DNA from: Alkalicoccus halolimnae | GTDB lineage: Bacteria > Bacillota > Bacilli > Bacillales > Salisediminibacteriaceae | DNA: 64,000 nucleotides | Reading direction: 5' to 3' | Assembly (NCBI RefSeq): GCF_008014775.2 | Contig: NZ_CP144914.1 | Coordinates: 2,480,001-2,544,000, forward strand | Translations under genes and position numbers: made by a program | Part shown: piece by piece, positions 17,030-26,119 of the stretch | Layout of the letters: every line of letters starts with the position of its first letter | Numbering within the stretch: position 1 is the stretch's first letter | Notes under the pieces: model-generated | Seen by the model: the letters and a program-made list of their open reading frames with translations, nothing else | Database searches by the model: none | Told to the model about the DNA's origin: nothing

Positions 17030-17338
17030 TTAACAGAGCCACTCACGCAGGATCGCTGTAACATGAGACATGAAAATAGCCTTCTATAGGAATGGAGCTC
17101 CCCCTTTATACAGATGGATGACTGATTTTCACGCAGGGGTTTTCTTTATCAGCACGCAGATGCTGTTCTGTATTTTTTTACCGTAAGCCGAAAGGCACAT
17201 CGGGCGACTCCAGGGCGATGAAGGACGAGCCCCACTCCGCCCGACTACAGAGAGGACAGGATTAGCTGAGGCCGGCGCGCCCCCATGGAAACGAAAGCGC
17301 ACGTTCATCGATTATCTACTTTATTTTCAAGGCAGCTG
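17030..17338 (-). repeat. Family B repeat, copy 1 (inverted)
   Basis: Left edge TAACAGAGCC, right edge CTACTTTATTTTCAAGGCAGC. The interior CCATGGAAACGAAAGCGCACG and the block around 17090 match the copies at 35.5, 58.0 and 60.6 kb in reverse orientation. The rest of 16803-17478 shows only the promoter region of the next gene. Confidence 0.7.
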
Positions 17339-17478
17339 AAGAAAAAATATAAGTAAATATTAATATCTACTGGTCTTAGGCGGAAGCTATATAAGTCAGA
17401 AGCAAAGGAAGAGAAGCTGCCCGCTTCATGATACAATGACGCTATCTAAAACTTGTAAAAAGAAAGGACTTGGGATCG

Positions 17479-18183
17479 ATGACTGAAAAACAGCCTTTAC
17501 CGCCATTGTCGATGTACCGTATAACCGCGAGGCTTTTTACTCACGTAGAGAAGTCCGTATATAATTCTTTTGGAGAACATGGTCAGGCACTTGCAGAAAA
17601 AGGGATCGAGCGTTTTGGGTTTGACCTTGCCAAAAATATCGCGGTAAGAGCCACGGAGGAGGGAGAAACCCATACACTCGGAAGCTATATACCTGAACCA
17701 GTCAAAAACAAAAAGCTGGATCAGAGTGAAGCTTTTGTTTACGGACAAATGGCCAAACTGTTTGCCCAGGTGGCAAAAGCAGTCGTAGATGAATACGGAA
17801 GCCAGGGAGAAGACGCGATCCGTGAAGGTGTAAGAACGTTCGGGGAAGCAAGAGGAAAAGGCATTGCTGAACGGGCTGCCCATCTGGGACAGGATAACAG
17901 CATTGAGAATTATCTATCGAACTATGACATGGCACGCAGTGAATTATTTGAAATGGAAACGAACCACTATCCCGAAGTTATCGAACAGACATTTACGAGG
18001 TGCCCGTTCGGTCAGCAGTGGGCTGACGACGGTACAGGGGAGTATGGCATTTTGTACTGCCAGATGATAGACCCATCCATTGCGAAGGGATTCAACAGCG
18101 ACTTTGAGGTCGATCACGATCAGTATGTGCTGAAAGAAGGCGTCTGTGATTTCAAGTTTAAACTTCAAAAAAAACAGGAGTAG
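17479..18183 (+). CDS. L-2-amino-thiazoline-4-carboxylic acid hydrolase-like protein
   Basis: 234 residues. The C-terminal half shows the ATC-hydrolase family pattern: FTRCPFGQQWADDG with a likely catalytic Cys near 178, then LYCQMIDPSIAKGFN and a late Cys (EGVCDFKF). The N-terminal half is helical (two EHG/EYGxxGxxAxxxG repeats). The founding enzyme opens the thiazoline ring of ATC toward L-cysteine, but most family members have untested substrates. AGAAAGGA precedes the ATG at 17479, preferred over the TTG at 17470. No metabolic partner genes nearby. Confidence 0.78.
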   Translation: MTEKQPLPPLSMYRITARLFTHVEKSVYNSFGEHGQALAEKGIERFGFDLAKNIAVRATEEGETHTLGSYIPEPVKNKKLDQSEAFVYGQMAKLFAQVAKAVVDEYGSQGEDAIREGVRTFGEARGKGIAERAAHLGQDNSIENYLSNYDMARSELFEMETNHYPEVIEQTFTRCPFGQQWADDGTGEYGILYCQMIDPSIAKGFNSDFEVDHDQYVLKEGVCDFKFKLQKKQE

Positions 18184-18236
18184 GAACTGCCGATTCCTAT
18201 TCCCTGCTTATATTTTTTCAGTGGGAAAAACGGATA

Positions 18237-19247
18237 CTACTGCGAAGCGGCATGCTGCAGCCTCCCTTTCCCTTCATATTTTCCTGTGTACAGCGCGTTA
18301 TCGGCTTCCAGAACGGATGAGGTCAACGAATGTTGAAGATTGGCCGCTCCGGCGGTGAACGATAAATTTGTCACCGGTTTTTCACTGAAGTGAAAAACGT
18401 GCGCCTGATAGTCAGCCAGCATATGCTCAAAATAACCTTTCACTTTTCCCGGATCTTCCAAAGGGAAATAAACAAGAAATTCTTCCCCACCCCAACGTGA
18501 AGCGAATCCTTCTTCTGGCACATGCGATTTTATGATTTCTGAGAGCTGTGTTAATACTTCGTCACCGGAGTCATGTCCATACGTATCATTTATCGATTTA
18601 AAATCGTCCAGATCCATCAGCAGTATGCTCCCGGTTTTATCTGCCTTCAGCTGATGCTCAAGCAGCTGCGTCATTTTCCGCCGATTCAGCAGACCTGTTA
18701 AAGGATCATGTGCAGCAAGCCATTCCAGCTGATTAAAAAGATCTCTGTTTTTGTTGAAATAAAGATAAAAGACATAGGAGACAACCAGGACAAATATAAT
18801 TGCGTTTATTCCAAACAAACTGTTCAGCGTCATGGAGGACAGGGCCTGCGTCGAGGCAGGTGGAATAAAGTAGGATAGAAAAAAAGCTATCACGGAAGTT
18901 CCTATAATCCAGCGCATGTGAGTACGCGGGAAAGCGATCCATCCGAATATAGGGAAAATAAACAGATAAAAGTAAAATCCGCTTCCGCTTCCGAGCACCC
19001 AGGAAGTTAGTAATGCATTACTCAGCGTCAACAAAAAAATGACGATAATAAGAGTATAGACGCGTGAGATTACTGACTTAAACTGTATAAGCAGAAGAAA
19101 AGCTGCAGCTGTCCCGCTGAAAGCTGCTAAAAACCAGCTTTCAAAAGTTAAGAAAAAAATGGTATATAGCAGAAATGCCAGCCAGACGGCCGGAAGAAGT
19201 CTGCGGATGTCGGCAAGCTGATAAAACATCGTATTGGAATAGTTCAT
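18237..19247 (-). CDS. Membrane-bound diguanylate cyclase (GGDEF)
   Basis: 336 residues. Five or six transmembrane helices occupy about 18-165 with no recognisable sensor fold, followed by a GGDEF domain (about 175-330): metal-binding LLMDLDDFKSINDTYGHDSGD and active site WGGEEF. No RxxD inhibitory site precedes the motif (EEGFASRWGGEEF), so product feedback by the classic I-site is unlikely. It makes c-di-GMP from two GTP. AGAAAGGG precedes the ATG. It could feed the ydaJ-ydaM-ydaL-like exopolysaccharide cluster 20 kb away, which in B. subtilis is c-di-GMP controlled. Confidence 0.92.
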   Translation of the reverse strand: MNYSNTMFYQLADIRRLLPAVWLAFLLYTIFFLTFESWFLAAFSGTAAAFLLLIQFKSVISRVYTLIIVIFLLTLSNALLTSWVLGSGSGFYFYLFIFPIFGWIAFPRTHMRWIIGTSVIAFFLSYFIPPASTQALSSMTLNSLFGINAIIFVLVVSYVFYLYFNKNRDLFNQLEWLAAHDPLTGLLNRRKMTQLLEHQLKADKTGSILLMDLDDFKSINDTYGHDSGDEVLTQLSEIIKSHVPEEGFASRWGGEEFLVYFPLEDPGKVKGYFEHMLADYQAHVFHFSEKPVTNLSFTAGAANLQHSLTSSVLEADNALYTGKYEGKGRLQHAASQ

Positions 19248-19569
19248 CGTTTTCCCTTTCTAAAAAAAGAATGCAGTCTGATTTTTTATGGAAATGCCAC
19301 ATTGTGCATTTATTATATTTTCCTTATATTTTTATTATACCCTACTTTCCCAACTGTAACCCAGTCATCTCCAATAGATGTGAATTATTATCTTCTGAAT
19401 GATCTTTTTTCCATTTTATCCCTCTTCTTTCCCGAATTTCCGGGAATGCAGCCGCTTCCCTGCAGGAAAAGGAAGGAAGAAGGCCGAAAATAAACTGTAT
19501 ACACCTGCCAGCAGATGTTCTGAAAGATTCTTACGGCATGATAGATTCCACAGGAAATGAGGAATAAAG
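19248..19569. other. Intergenic region, nothing firm
   Basis: AT-rich upstream region between divergent genes. No repeat, hairpin terminator or small gene is evident. Confidence 0.4.
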
Positions 19570-20430
19570 ATGGGAAAAATTTTAATCAGCGGTGCTTCTG
19601 GGAATATCGGCAGTGCCGCATTGGATCATTGTCTGCGTTCAGACAGCCCTGTAGTGACAGGTTCAAGGTCCGTTAAGAATCGACGGAGTATCTCTTCCCT
19701 TCACGAGGAAGTGCCGTTTGATCTCACAGACGCCGATACGTTCAATGAGGCGCTTAAAGGAGTTGACAGGGTTTTACTCATCCGTCCTCCGCAGCTGGCT
19801 AATCCGAAAAGGGACATGTTTCCATTTATGGATGCCGCTGCTTCAGCCAACCCTTCACTTCATGTCGTTTTTGTATCTTTACTCGGAGTCGAAAAAAATC
19901 CTATCGCCCCTCACGGAAAAATAGAAAAGTATATTCGGAAAAAGGCGCTGCCGTTCACGATGCTCCGGCCCAGTTTCTTTATGCAGAACCTGACCACTGC
20001 CCATCGGGACGACATCCGCCTCCGGAATGAAATTGCCGTGCCTGTCGGAAAGGCAAAAACGAGTTTTATAGACACTCGGGATATCGGAGAAGCAGCTGCT
20101 AATTGTTTGCTGCATCCGGAAAAGCATGCCAATAAGGTCTACACGTTGACAGGCGACAAAGCGCTCACTTACGAAGAAGCGGCTTCCATTCTTTCCGAAG
20201 TGCTGGAGCGGCCGATTTCGTACCGGTCCCCTTCTTTTCTACGCTTCAGAAAAGAGCAGATTTCCTACGGATCCTCCCGTGCTTTTGCGAACGTGATGAC
20301 GATGCTTTATTTTTTAACTCGTATGGGAAGCGCCCGCACTGTAACGTCCGATATCGGTCGTCTTCTCGGCCGGCCTCCCCGGTCTTTTTATACGTTTGCG
20401 CAGGATCATAAACAATATTGGATAGATTAA
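19570..20430 (+). CDS. NmrA-like SDR-family NAD(P)-binding protein
   Basis: 286 residues. Nucleotide-binding loop ISGASGNIGSAAL at 5-17, acidic VPFDLTDADTF after beta-3, active-region VFVSLLGVEKN and LRPSFFMQNL near 135. It resembles the protein at 3047-3910 but is clearly a distinct paralogue. GAGGAAT precedes the ATG. Oxidoreductase or redox-sensing role; substrate unknown. Monocistronic. Confidence 0.83.
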   Translation: MGKILISGASGNIGSAALDHCLRSDSPVVTGSRSVKNRRSISSLHEEVPFDLTDADTFNEALKGVDRVLLIRPPQLANPKRDMFPFMDAAASANPSLHVVFVSLLGVEKNPIAPHGKIEKYIRKKALPFTMLRPSFFMQNLTTAHRDDIRLRNEIAVPVGKAKTSFIDTRDIGEAAANCLLHPEKHANKVYTLTGDKALTYEEAASILSEVLERPISYRSPSFLRFRKEQISYGSSRAFANVMTMLYFLTRMGSARTVTSDIGRLLGRPPRSFYTFAQDHKQYWID

Positions 20431-20639
20431 ACGTTCCTCTCCTGGCATTTTCTTGAAAAGAGTACTGGTTATTTCTATTGAAAGCGAAATATGCAATGCC
20501 ATTATCCGCTTACTTTTCCCTTTTCAAAAAAATCTCTCCTTCTTTCCAACCGGAAGACTATGCTAAAATTGATAGTAACCAATTGGGTCTATTCTTAACT
20601 TAGCCTTCATTCAGCTTGAAAGCAGCGAAAGGAGAAGTC

Positions 20640-21377
20640 ATGAGTAAATTCACAGAGAAACCGGAAGTATCGACTGCAGCTCAGGAAAAAAAAGTAGCCA
20701 GTGGTGTCGGCCGCCTTTTAAGAGATTCCTTCGGACGCGGGCCGGAAGCTGCTCACACAAAATTAGCAGACAACTATGTGCTCATTCTCCTGAAAGGCTT
20801 CCTCTCTCCGATGGAAAAAGTTATCGTGGATGAGAAAGGTCCTGATGCGCTTCATTCCATACGGGAGATGATGATGGAGGAAATCACAACAGATATCCGT
20901 CATGAAGTGGAGAAAGTTACGGGATATACGTTCAACGATTTCTTTTTTGACTGGAATATCGATAAAAAAACCGGCATCCTCATCGGTTTAAAACCTTACG
21001 CTTATGAAGATGCCGGCGAATATTCGTATTCTCTCGTCAAAGATTTTCCTCATAAGGATGCACTGGAGGAAAAAATTGCTTATTTAAGCTCTCTTGCCGA
21101 GCGCAGACCTGATTCCTGTACGTCCGTCAAAATAGACAAAAGGACGTTTCTGGTCGTAAGGGAAGGCATTCTCGTCGCTATTGAGAAAAAAATGATCGAG
21201 ATGGGCATAGAAAACTCTTTAAAAGTGGCCAAACGCTATGTGGAAAAAGAGCTTCTGAACGAGAGCGACAACCTGAGCAGCATTTTAGGAGTTCAGATTG
21301 ACGAAATATTTGTAGACTGGAATTTCAAAAAAGACCTTAGTACTATTGTTATTATTACAGAAGATTACCCTGATTAG
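20640..21377 (+). CDS. Tandem DUF2294 domain protein
   Basis: 245 residues with two DUF2294-type units: one starting VGRLLRDSFGRGP (about 24-118) and ending FNDFFFDWNIDKKTGILIGL, and a second (about 145-243) ending IDEIFVDWNFKKDLSTIVI. The repeated FFFDWN/FVDWN motif shows the duplication plainly. AAAGGAG precedes the ATG at 20640. Soluble; function of the family is not established. Confidence 0.8.
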   Translation: MSKFTEKPEVSTAAQEKKVASGVGRLLRDSFGRGPEAAHTKLADNYVLILLKGFLSPMEKVIVDEKGPDALHSIREMMMEEITTDIRHEVEKVTGYTFNDFFFDWNIDKKTGILIGLKPYAYEDAGEYSYSLVKDFPHKDALEEKIAYLSSLAERRPDSCTSVKIDKRTFLVVREGILVAIEKKMIEMGIENSLKVAKRYVEKELLNESDNLSSILGVQIDEIFVDWNFKKDLSTIVIITEDYPD

Positions 21378-21610
21378 ATCGCACCGGCTTTCTTCCAGCT
21401 GAAAAAACTTGCTTATAATCCAATTTCCTAGTATATTAATAGGAGCTTCGTATGTATATATAAGGAGCATTTTTTCGTGACCGTAATTTCCTGACAAAGA
21501 GCTGGAAATAAGTCACATTCGTTGATTGAATTTTATTACAGGAATGAAGACAGTTAAATAGAGAGTTTACAGAATCAGTGGTAATCCGGAGACGATAGTG
21601 CTCCCAGATA

Positions 21611-21648
21611 AGCTGTAAAGGAATTTCTTCCTTTGCAGCTTTTTTTGC
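21611..21648 (+). terminator. Strong terminator with no obvious upstream gene (possible small RNA or leader end)
   Basis: AGCTGTAAAGGAA-TTTC-TTCCTTTGCAGCT then TTTTTTT. The 230 bases since the DUF2294 stop contain no gene; this may end the DUF2294 transcript, a small RNA, or a leader of the next genes. Confidence 0.7.
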
Positions 21649-21732
21649 GTTCTATAAAGTGCATAGGAAAAAAGGGGGGTAAAAATAATTCAGAACGCTT
21701 GTCATAACAAGTTATAAGGAGACTGATAACCG

Positions 21733-21924
21733 ATGGAAAAGTATGTCATCAAAAACTCCCAATCCGACTTGTTCGTGCAAACTTTTGTAAGCAGCAGTGA
21801 AATCGTGCAGACCAGTCTGATTGAAGAAGCAATGGTTCTCCCCAGTAAAAAACAGGCTGATGATTTAAGTAAAAAGCTGACGAGGCATGGAGGAAGTGAG
21901 CACTACGAAATCGTCGTCCTGTAG
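21733..21924 (+). CDS. Small protein, unknown function
   Basis: 63 residues, soluble, MEKYVIKNSQSDLFVQTF start and a C-terminal HYEIVVL strand. ATAAGGAGA precedes the ATG. It may be cotranscribed with the coiled-coil protein 53 bases downstream. No family recognised. Confidence 0.55.
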   Translation: MEKYVIKNSQSDLFVQTFVSSSEIVQTSLIEEAMVLPSKKQADDLSKKLTRHGGSEHYEIVVL

Positions 21925-21977
21925 TTAAGCCGGGCCGGGATCGTACTTAATTTTTCAATAAAGAAAGTTGGAATAAT

Positions 21978-22223
21978 GTGAGCCAGAATCGGATCAAGGC
22001 TTTAAATGAAGAGCTTATACAAACAGCAGTGCTCATAGAAAAAACCGAGAAGAAAATTCAGGAACAGGAACGGCTCCTTACGAGGTTCCGCAGCCTGTAT
22101 ACGAGAAAAAAGAAGACGGTCGAAATTAAAAAACTTCAGCTGCGCCTTGATAAACTGAGAAAAAAATATGCTAAATCAGAAAAAAAATTAAATATGTTGT
22201 GCACTTCGAATCGTCCTTTGTGA
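21978..22223 (+). CDS. Small basic coiled-coil protein, unknown function
   Basis: 81 residues from a GTG start. Almost entirely heptad-like Lys/Glu/Leu-rich helix (IEKTEKKIQEQERLL; KKLQLRLDKLRKKYAKSEKK). The ribosome binding site is weak, so the start is uncertain, but a strong terminator follows at once. Confidence 0.5.
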   Translation: MSQNRIKALNEELIQTAVLIEKTEKKIQEQERLLTRFRSLYTRKKKTVEIKKLQLRLDKLRKKYAKSEKKLNMLCTSNRPL

Positions 22224-22234
22224 CACAAACATCT

Positions 22235-22280
22235 AAAAGGCACTCCCGCCAGCTGTCTGCTGATGCGGGAGTGCCTTTTT
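22235..22280. terminator. Bidirectional terminator between convergent genes
   Basis: AAAAGGCACTCCCGC / GCGGGAGTGCCTTTTT. Confidence 0.88.
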
Positions 22281-22284
22281 AACG

Positions 22285-23082
22285 TTATCTGCGTAAACGG
22301 TCCGCCTCAAAAATATATTCACTCAATGCCCGGGTTATCACATACATTGATTCTAAATCTTCACGCGGATTTCGGTAGTCCGCGTGTATCTCCAGCTGCA
22401 GCGCTTCGATGCTCAGTTCACTGCTAGCAAATTCTGCGAGAGTACGGGAGTAATCCAAAGGCACCGTTTCATCTTTGACGACGCGGCCGATATCATTTTG
22501 GTAGAGATAAGCCGCCAGCGTTTCTGCTTCGAGTGGAGATATATACTCTTCTTCCCCCGTCGCAATATGAACGTGGAAATTACGTGATTCCGCAGCTCCG
22601 TGCAGATCGATAACCAGCTCAAATTCCTCCTCTTCTGCGAGTACACGCATCTCTTCTTTTATCGGTGCCCCTTCGTAAAACGCAGGGTCTGCTGATGATT
22701 GGATTGTATATAATACGTGAGCTCCGGTATAGTCATGAAGCAGCTGAATCAGCGCCCCGGTATAGATCTGCGCCGGCCGTGTTTCTTCATTTGTCATCTG
22801 GGTAACGGTATGCGGGGCCGTGATCAGCACGGTCGATGCCTCCTCTCCCTTCTGATAGTCATAAAGCACATTTCCTTCTATCTGCCCTTCGTAATCAGCT
22901 GCGGAAAAAGTGCTCTCGTAGTCAAAAACTTTTTCTTCAAACAATCCGCTGTCCCAGTCTGCCTCCATCCTCTCTCTCACTTCACTCACCGGTGAAACAT
23001 CCACGTTCGTTTCCAGCGTATCTTCCCCGTTACATGCGGCCAGAAGTATCAGTGTGCCGGCTGATAATAGAATTTTTTTCAT
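22285..23082 (-). CDS. Lipoprotein with N-formylglutamate-amidohydrolase-like fold, unknown substrate
   Basis: 265 residues. Signal peptide with lipobox LLAAC, Cys at 17. The body has LITAPHTVTQ, an early candidate metal His, and LVIDLHGAAESRNFHVHIA, with the DLHG motif typical of N-formylglutamate amidohydrolase/poly-gamma-glutamate hydrolase-like metallopeptidases, then ALQLEIHADYR. AAAAGGAGC precedes the ATG at 23082. Surface-anchored hydrolase acting on a peptide or amide is the inference. Confidence 0.65.
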   Translation of the reverse strand: MKKILLSAGTLILLAACNGEDTLETNVDVSPVSEVRERMEADWDSGLFEEKVFDYESTFSAADYEGQIEGNVLYDYQKGEEASTVLITAPHTVTQMTNEETRPAQIYTGALIQLLHDYTGAHVLYTIQSSADPAFYEGAPIKEEMRVLAEEEEFELVIDLHGAAESRNFHVHIATGEEEYISPLEAETLAAYLYQNDIGRVVKDETVPLDYSRTLAEFASSELSIEALQLEIHADYRNPREDLESMYVITRALSEYIFEADRLRR

Positions 23083-23175
23083 CTCTCGCTCCTTTTCAAA
23101 TTTTCTTAGTACAAATTTTTTTATTTCATCAGTCGATTTCCCGCATGGATAAATTACAGATCCTTTGGGAGATAT

Positions 23176-23328
23176 AGGTTCTGTTAATTTACAGTTCATT
23201 TTCTGCTTATCTTGAGCTCGGTTCTATTAATTCCTGACTCTGTTATTTCTTCTTTTTCTACTTATTCCCCGTTGTTCTGTTAATTGACCCTTTTATTTTC
23301 TTAATTATCCCTATATTTCTATTAACCT
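23176..23328 (+). repeat. Degenerate TTCTGTTAATT-type repeat cluster
   Basis: Copies GTTCTGTTAATT, GTTCTATTAATT, GACTCTGTTATTTC, GTTCTGTTAATT and TTTCTATTAACC spread over about 150 bases upstream of the lipoprotein gene; same core as at 11790. Rest of 23083-23367 shows nothing else. Confidence 0.45.
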
Positions 23329-23367
23329 TCACCGAAATTAAAAATAAACGAGTATTTTTTTACTTAG

Positions 23368-23698
23368 CTCTGTTAAAGCCTGTTGTTTATATATATAAGA
23401 AACATCGCTTCAACCCGGCAGGCCTGCCTTGGAGGAGATTTCCAGCTTCCTCGGGCTTACGCCCTGCGGGATCTTCCAATCTCCTTCTTCCACGGGCATG
23501 TTTCCGCTTCGTTTTCATTTTCTAATACGGAAAGCCCCCTCGTTGAATCAAGAAGGTACTAAGGTAGAAGCCAGTGCCAGGGCGATTTTTCAAGAGGCCT
23601 GCGGAAAAAGAAAGCCGGAAGATCCTCCCGGACGCAAGGGAAGCCGCATGCTTTCTCCGCGGCAGGCGAAGAAAAAGGGGCCGCAGGCAATCCAATAA
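23368..23698. mobile_element. Family A repeat, copy 2 (right end lost)
   Basis: Begins AGCTCTGTTAAAGCC. It matches copy 1 through GGGATCTTCCAATCTCCTTC and the AATCCAATAACAA segment, but the terminal GCTTTAACAGAGC is absent. Confidence 0.65.
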
Positions 23699-23857
23699 CA
23701 ATAGATTCTTTCTCTTGTCTGCTTTTTTATTATGGAACTGCCTTGAAAAAAACATCTATTATATGTTTGACACCATATTTAATTTCCACTTCTGTAAACA
23801 ACTGCTTTCATTTTAATGAGGGCTCCGGCCTGGTCCAAGCTGATCCCTACTTTTCAT

Positions 23858-23896
23858 AAAAAAAGATGCATCCCCTGTCAGCCAAGGGATGCATCG
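23858..23896 (-). terminator. Terminator of the amidase gene
   Basis: GATGCATCCC/GGGATGCATC followed on the minus strand by a T7 tract. Confidence 0.88.
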
Positions 23897-23906
23897 TTTC
23901 TATCAG

Positions 23907-25322
23907 CTATCTTTCATTAAAAAAAGTTTCAATTCCTTCGTACAGCGCATCGGCTGAATCTTCCCGGAACTGATCCGTTTTCATTCTCTCAGCTTCCTGA
24001 GCGTTTGTTTTAAAACCGAGTTCAACGAGAGCACTTGGCATGTTCGTGTTGCGGATGACATAAAATCCATTTTCTTTAACGCCGCGGTCAACTGTGTCGA
24101 GCTTGTCGATCATCTCTGTCTGCAGGTCATCGGCAAGCTTGTAGCTGTCTCCGCCCCAAGTCCTTAGATCATAAAAGGTTTCCGATCCGGAAGCCTGTGT
24201 TGGCACCGCTGCGTTTGTGTGCACGCTGACAAAAATGTCTGCCCTCGCATTATTTGCCTGGGTAACTCGTCCGGAAAGGGAAGGATACCAGTCGGAGCGG
24301 CGGGTCATGATCACATTCGCTCCTGCTTTACGCAGTTCCTCTTCCAGCCGCAGACTCACATCAAGGACAACTTCTTTTTCGTAAAGGCCATTCGCTACGG
24401 CTCCGGGATCTCTTCCTCCGTGGCCCGGATCGACAACAATCGTTTTGTCCAGCAGCGGACTGCTTTGTTCAAAATAGTCAACAGCAAGGTAGCTCTGGGA
24501 CACGTATCCTTCGATGTCGTCCGTTGCTACTTTGGCCCAGTTCCCTGTACGTTCATAAACGTCAACATCTTCACCTTCCACAAGCCGGCCGATGGCACTC
24601 TGATTCGTTGACGGAGACGGCCGCACATTTAACGTGGCGCTGTTTACTACCACTCCGGTGCCGATCGCTGATTCTTCGTCAGGCGCACTTTCGGATGGAT
24701 CCGTTTCTGGTCCACCTCCTGTTACAGGCCGGTATTCCGGATACAGTGCGCGTGCTACCATCAGTGAAAATTCTAGACGCGTAATGGAACGGTCGGGGCG
24801 GAAAGTGCCATCCGGGTAGCCGTCTGTAATGCCGGATCGTGCGAGATTTAAAATATAGTTATAGAAATAGCCGTCAGATTCGACATCCACAAAAGATACG
24901 TCGTATGTACTGTTCAAATCAAACCCACGCGAGACGACAGCCGCCATTTGAGCCCGTGTAAGCGACTCACCAGCACCGTATGTCCCGTCTGTTTTACCTT
25001 GAATAATGCTTTCTTCCACCGCCGCATGTATGTGTCCAGCAGCATAGTGCTCACGGGTAATATCCGGGAACGAGGTCCACGTATTACCGGTCTCCAAATT
25101 CAGAGCCCGCACCATCATCACGGCTGCTTCGGCTCTGGTTACTTCCCTGTTTGGCCGGAATGTGTCATCTTCGTACCCGGTAATAATCCCGTCTTCATAC
25201 AAAGTCTGTACTTCTTCTTCGTCTGCATCCGGAAAAGGATTCCCTGCAGAAACCTGTGGTGCTGCCAGCAAAAACATGAAAATCAGGAAAATCAGCATTA
25301 ATAGTATTCGATTATGTAACAT
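23907..25322 (-). CDS. SLH-domain N-acetylmuramoyl-L-alanine amidase
   Basis: 471 residues, secreted. Signal peptide 1-26. Three S-layer homology repeats (about 28-70, 85-128, 142-188; GYEDDTFRPNREVTRAEAA, GYPDGTFRPDRSITRLEF) anchor it to wall polymers. A linker is followed by a bacterial SH3 domain (about 220-278, VVNSATLNVRPSPSTNQ) and Amidase_3 (about 290-468). Zn ligands: His in VVDPGHGGRDPG, Glu in YEKEVVLD and His in VSVHTNA; catalytic Glu in ALVELGF. It cleaves the amide between muramic acid and peptide. Monocistronic with a strong terminator. Confidence 0.95.
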   Translation of the reverse strand: MLHNRILLMLIFLIFMFLLAAPQVSAGNPFPDADEEEVQTLYEDGIITGYEDDTFRPNREVTRAEAAVMMVRALNLETGNTWTSFPDITREHYAAGHIHAAVEESIIQGKTDGTYGAGESLTRAQMAAVVSRGFDLNSTYDVSFVDVESDGYFYNYILNLARSGITDGYPDGTFRPDRSITRLEFSLMVARALYPEYRPVTGGGPETDPSESAPDEESAIGTGVVVNSATLNVRPSPSTNQSAIGRLVEGEDVDVYERTGNWAKVATDDIEGYVSQSYLAVDYFEQSSPLLDKTIVVDPGHGGRDPGAVANGLYEKEVVLDVSLRLEEELRKAGANVIMTRRSDWYPSLSGRVTQANNARADIFVSVHTNAAVPTQASGSETFYDLRTWGGDSYKLADDLQTEMIDKLDTVDRGVKENGFYVIRNTNMPSALVELGFKTNAQEAERMKTDQFREDSADALYEGIETFFNER

Positions 25323-25688
25323 TCGTTATTCATCCACTCCCTGTTTATTTAAAATTATAGTGCGCATTCCTGTTCATTTTACTAGTTATGAATAAAAAGT
25401 ATATGATACTTTTCTTTTTGTTTTTCAGTATAGTTGACTCCCGATATTTCTCGAAACTGTAAACATTCCGTTCAAAGGTGTTTTATACATTCTGCACTTT
25501 ATAAACATTAACACTCTCAAAAATGGTAAAATATATAAAATATATAATCTTCTTATCATTAAGAATTCTTGTCTTTTATGCTTTTTATCATTATATCGAA
25601 CGATTTTTTCAAAATAACAAATTTATTTCTCCATTAAGGTATTTTTTAGGTTAAAATAAGAAAAAGTGTGTAAGGAGGCGATCAACAA
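25323..25688. other. Intergenic region upstream of sinR
   Basis: Very AT-rich (TATATAAAATATATAAT near 25530). I looked for a sinI-like small gene on the + strand and found none. Confidence 0.5.
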
Positions 25689-26024
25689 GTGATGGTTGGG
25701 GAAAAAATTAAAATGTACCGTCTGGAGAAAGGTATGAATATGAGCGAGCTGGCAGAACGTGCCGGAGTCGCAAAATCCTATTTAAGCACGATTGAGCGGG
25801 ATATTCAAAAAAATCCTTCAGTGCAGTTTCTGGAAAAGGTAGCACCGGTTCTGGATACTGATATTTACAGTTTACTGGGTATTTCTGCTTCTAATGGCAG
25901 CAGCGGAGAAGAGTTAGACGAAGAGTGGAAGGAATTAGTAGGAGAAGCTATGAATTCAGGCATTTCCAAAGAAGAATTCAGCAATTTTCTGGAGTTCAGC
26001 AGATGGAAAATGAGTCAGGGGTGA
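25689..26024 (+). CDS. sinR: SinR-like biofilm/sporulation transition regulator
   Basis: 111 residues, the length of B. subtilis SinR and alignable from end to end. HTH_3 domain at 1-66 (GEKIKMYRLEKGMNMSELAERAG, KSYLSTIERDIQKNPSVQFLEK). The C-terminal SinI/SinR dimerisation helices are at about 75-108 (DEEWKELVGEAMNSGISKEEFSNFLEF). Start GTG 25689 has AAGGAGG at spacing 10; ATG 25692 matches the B. subtilis N-terminus equally well. In B. subtilis SinR represses matrix operons and is antagonised by SinI from the adjacent gene; no sinI is seen here. Confidence 0.9.
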   Translation: MMVGEKIKMYRLEKGMNMSELAERAGVAKSYLSTIERDIQKNPSVQFLEKVAPVLDTDIYSLLGISASNGSSGEELDEEWKELVGEAMNSGISKEEFSNFLEFSRWKMSQG

Positions 26025-26053
26025 CTGCTGTCTTTACATAGAAGGGAAATTTA

Positions 26054-26094
26054 AAGGGGACCAGGACGAAAATAAATCGTCCTGGTCCCTTTTT
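26054..26094 (+). terminator. Terminator of sinR
   Basis: GGGACCAGGACGA / TCGTCCTGGTCCC followed by TTTTT. Confidence 0.9.
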
Positions 26095-26119
26095 ATGAGC
26101 GGATCAGCTATAAATGAAT

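Noticed and set aside
11790..23328. Short spaced motifs considered as a CRISPR array
   Set aside because: Repeats are 12 bases with irregular degenerate spacing and no cas genes in the window.
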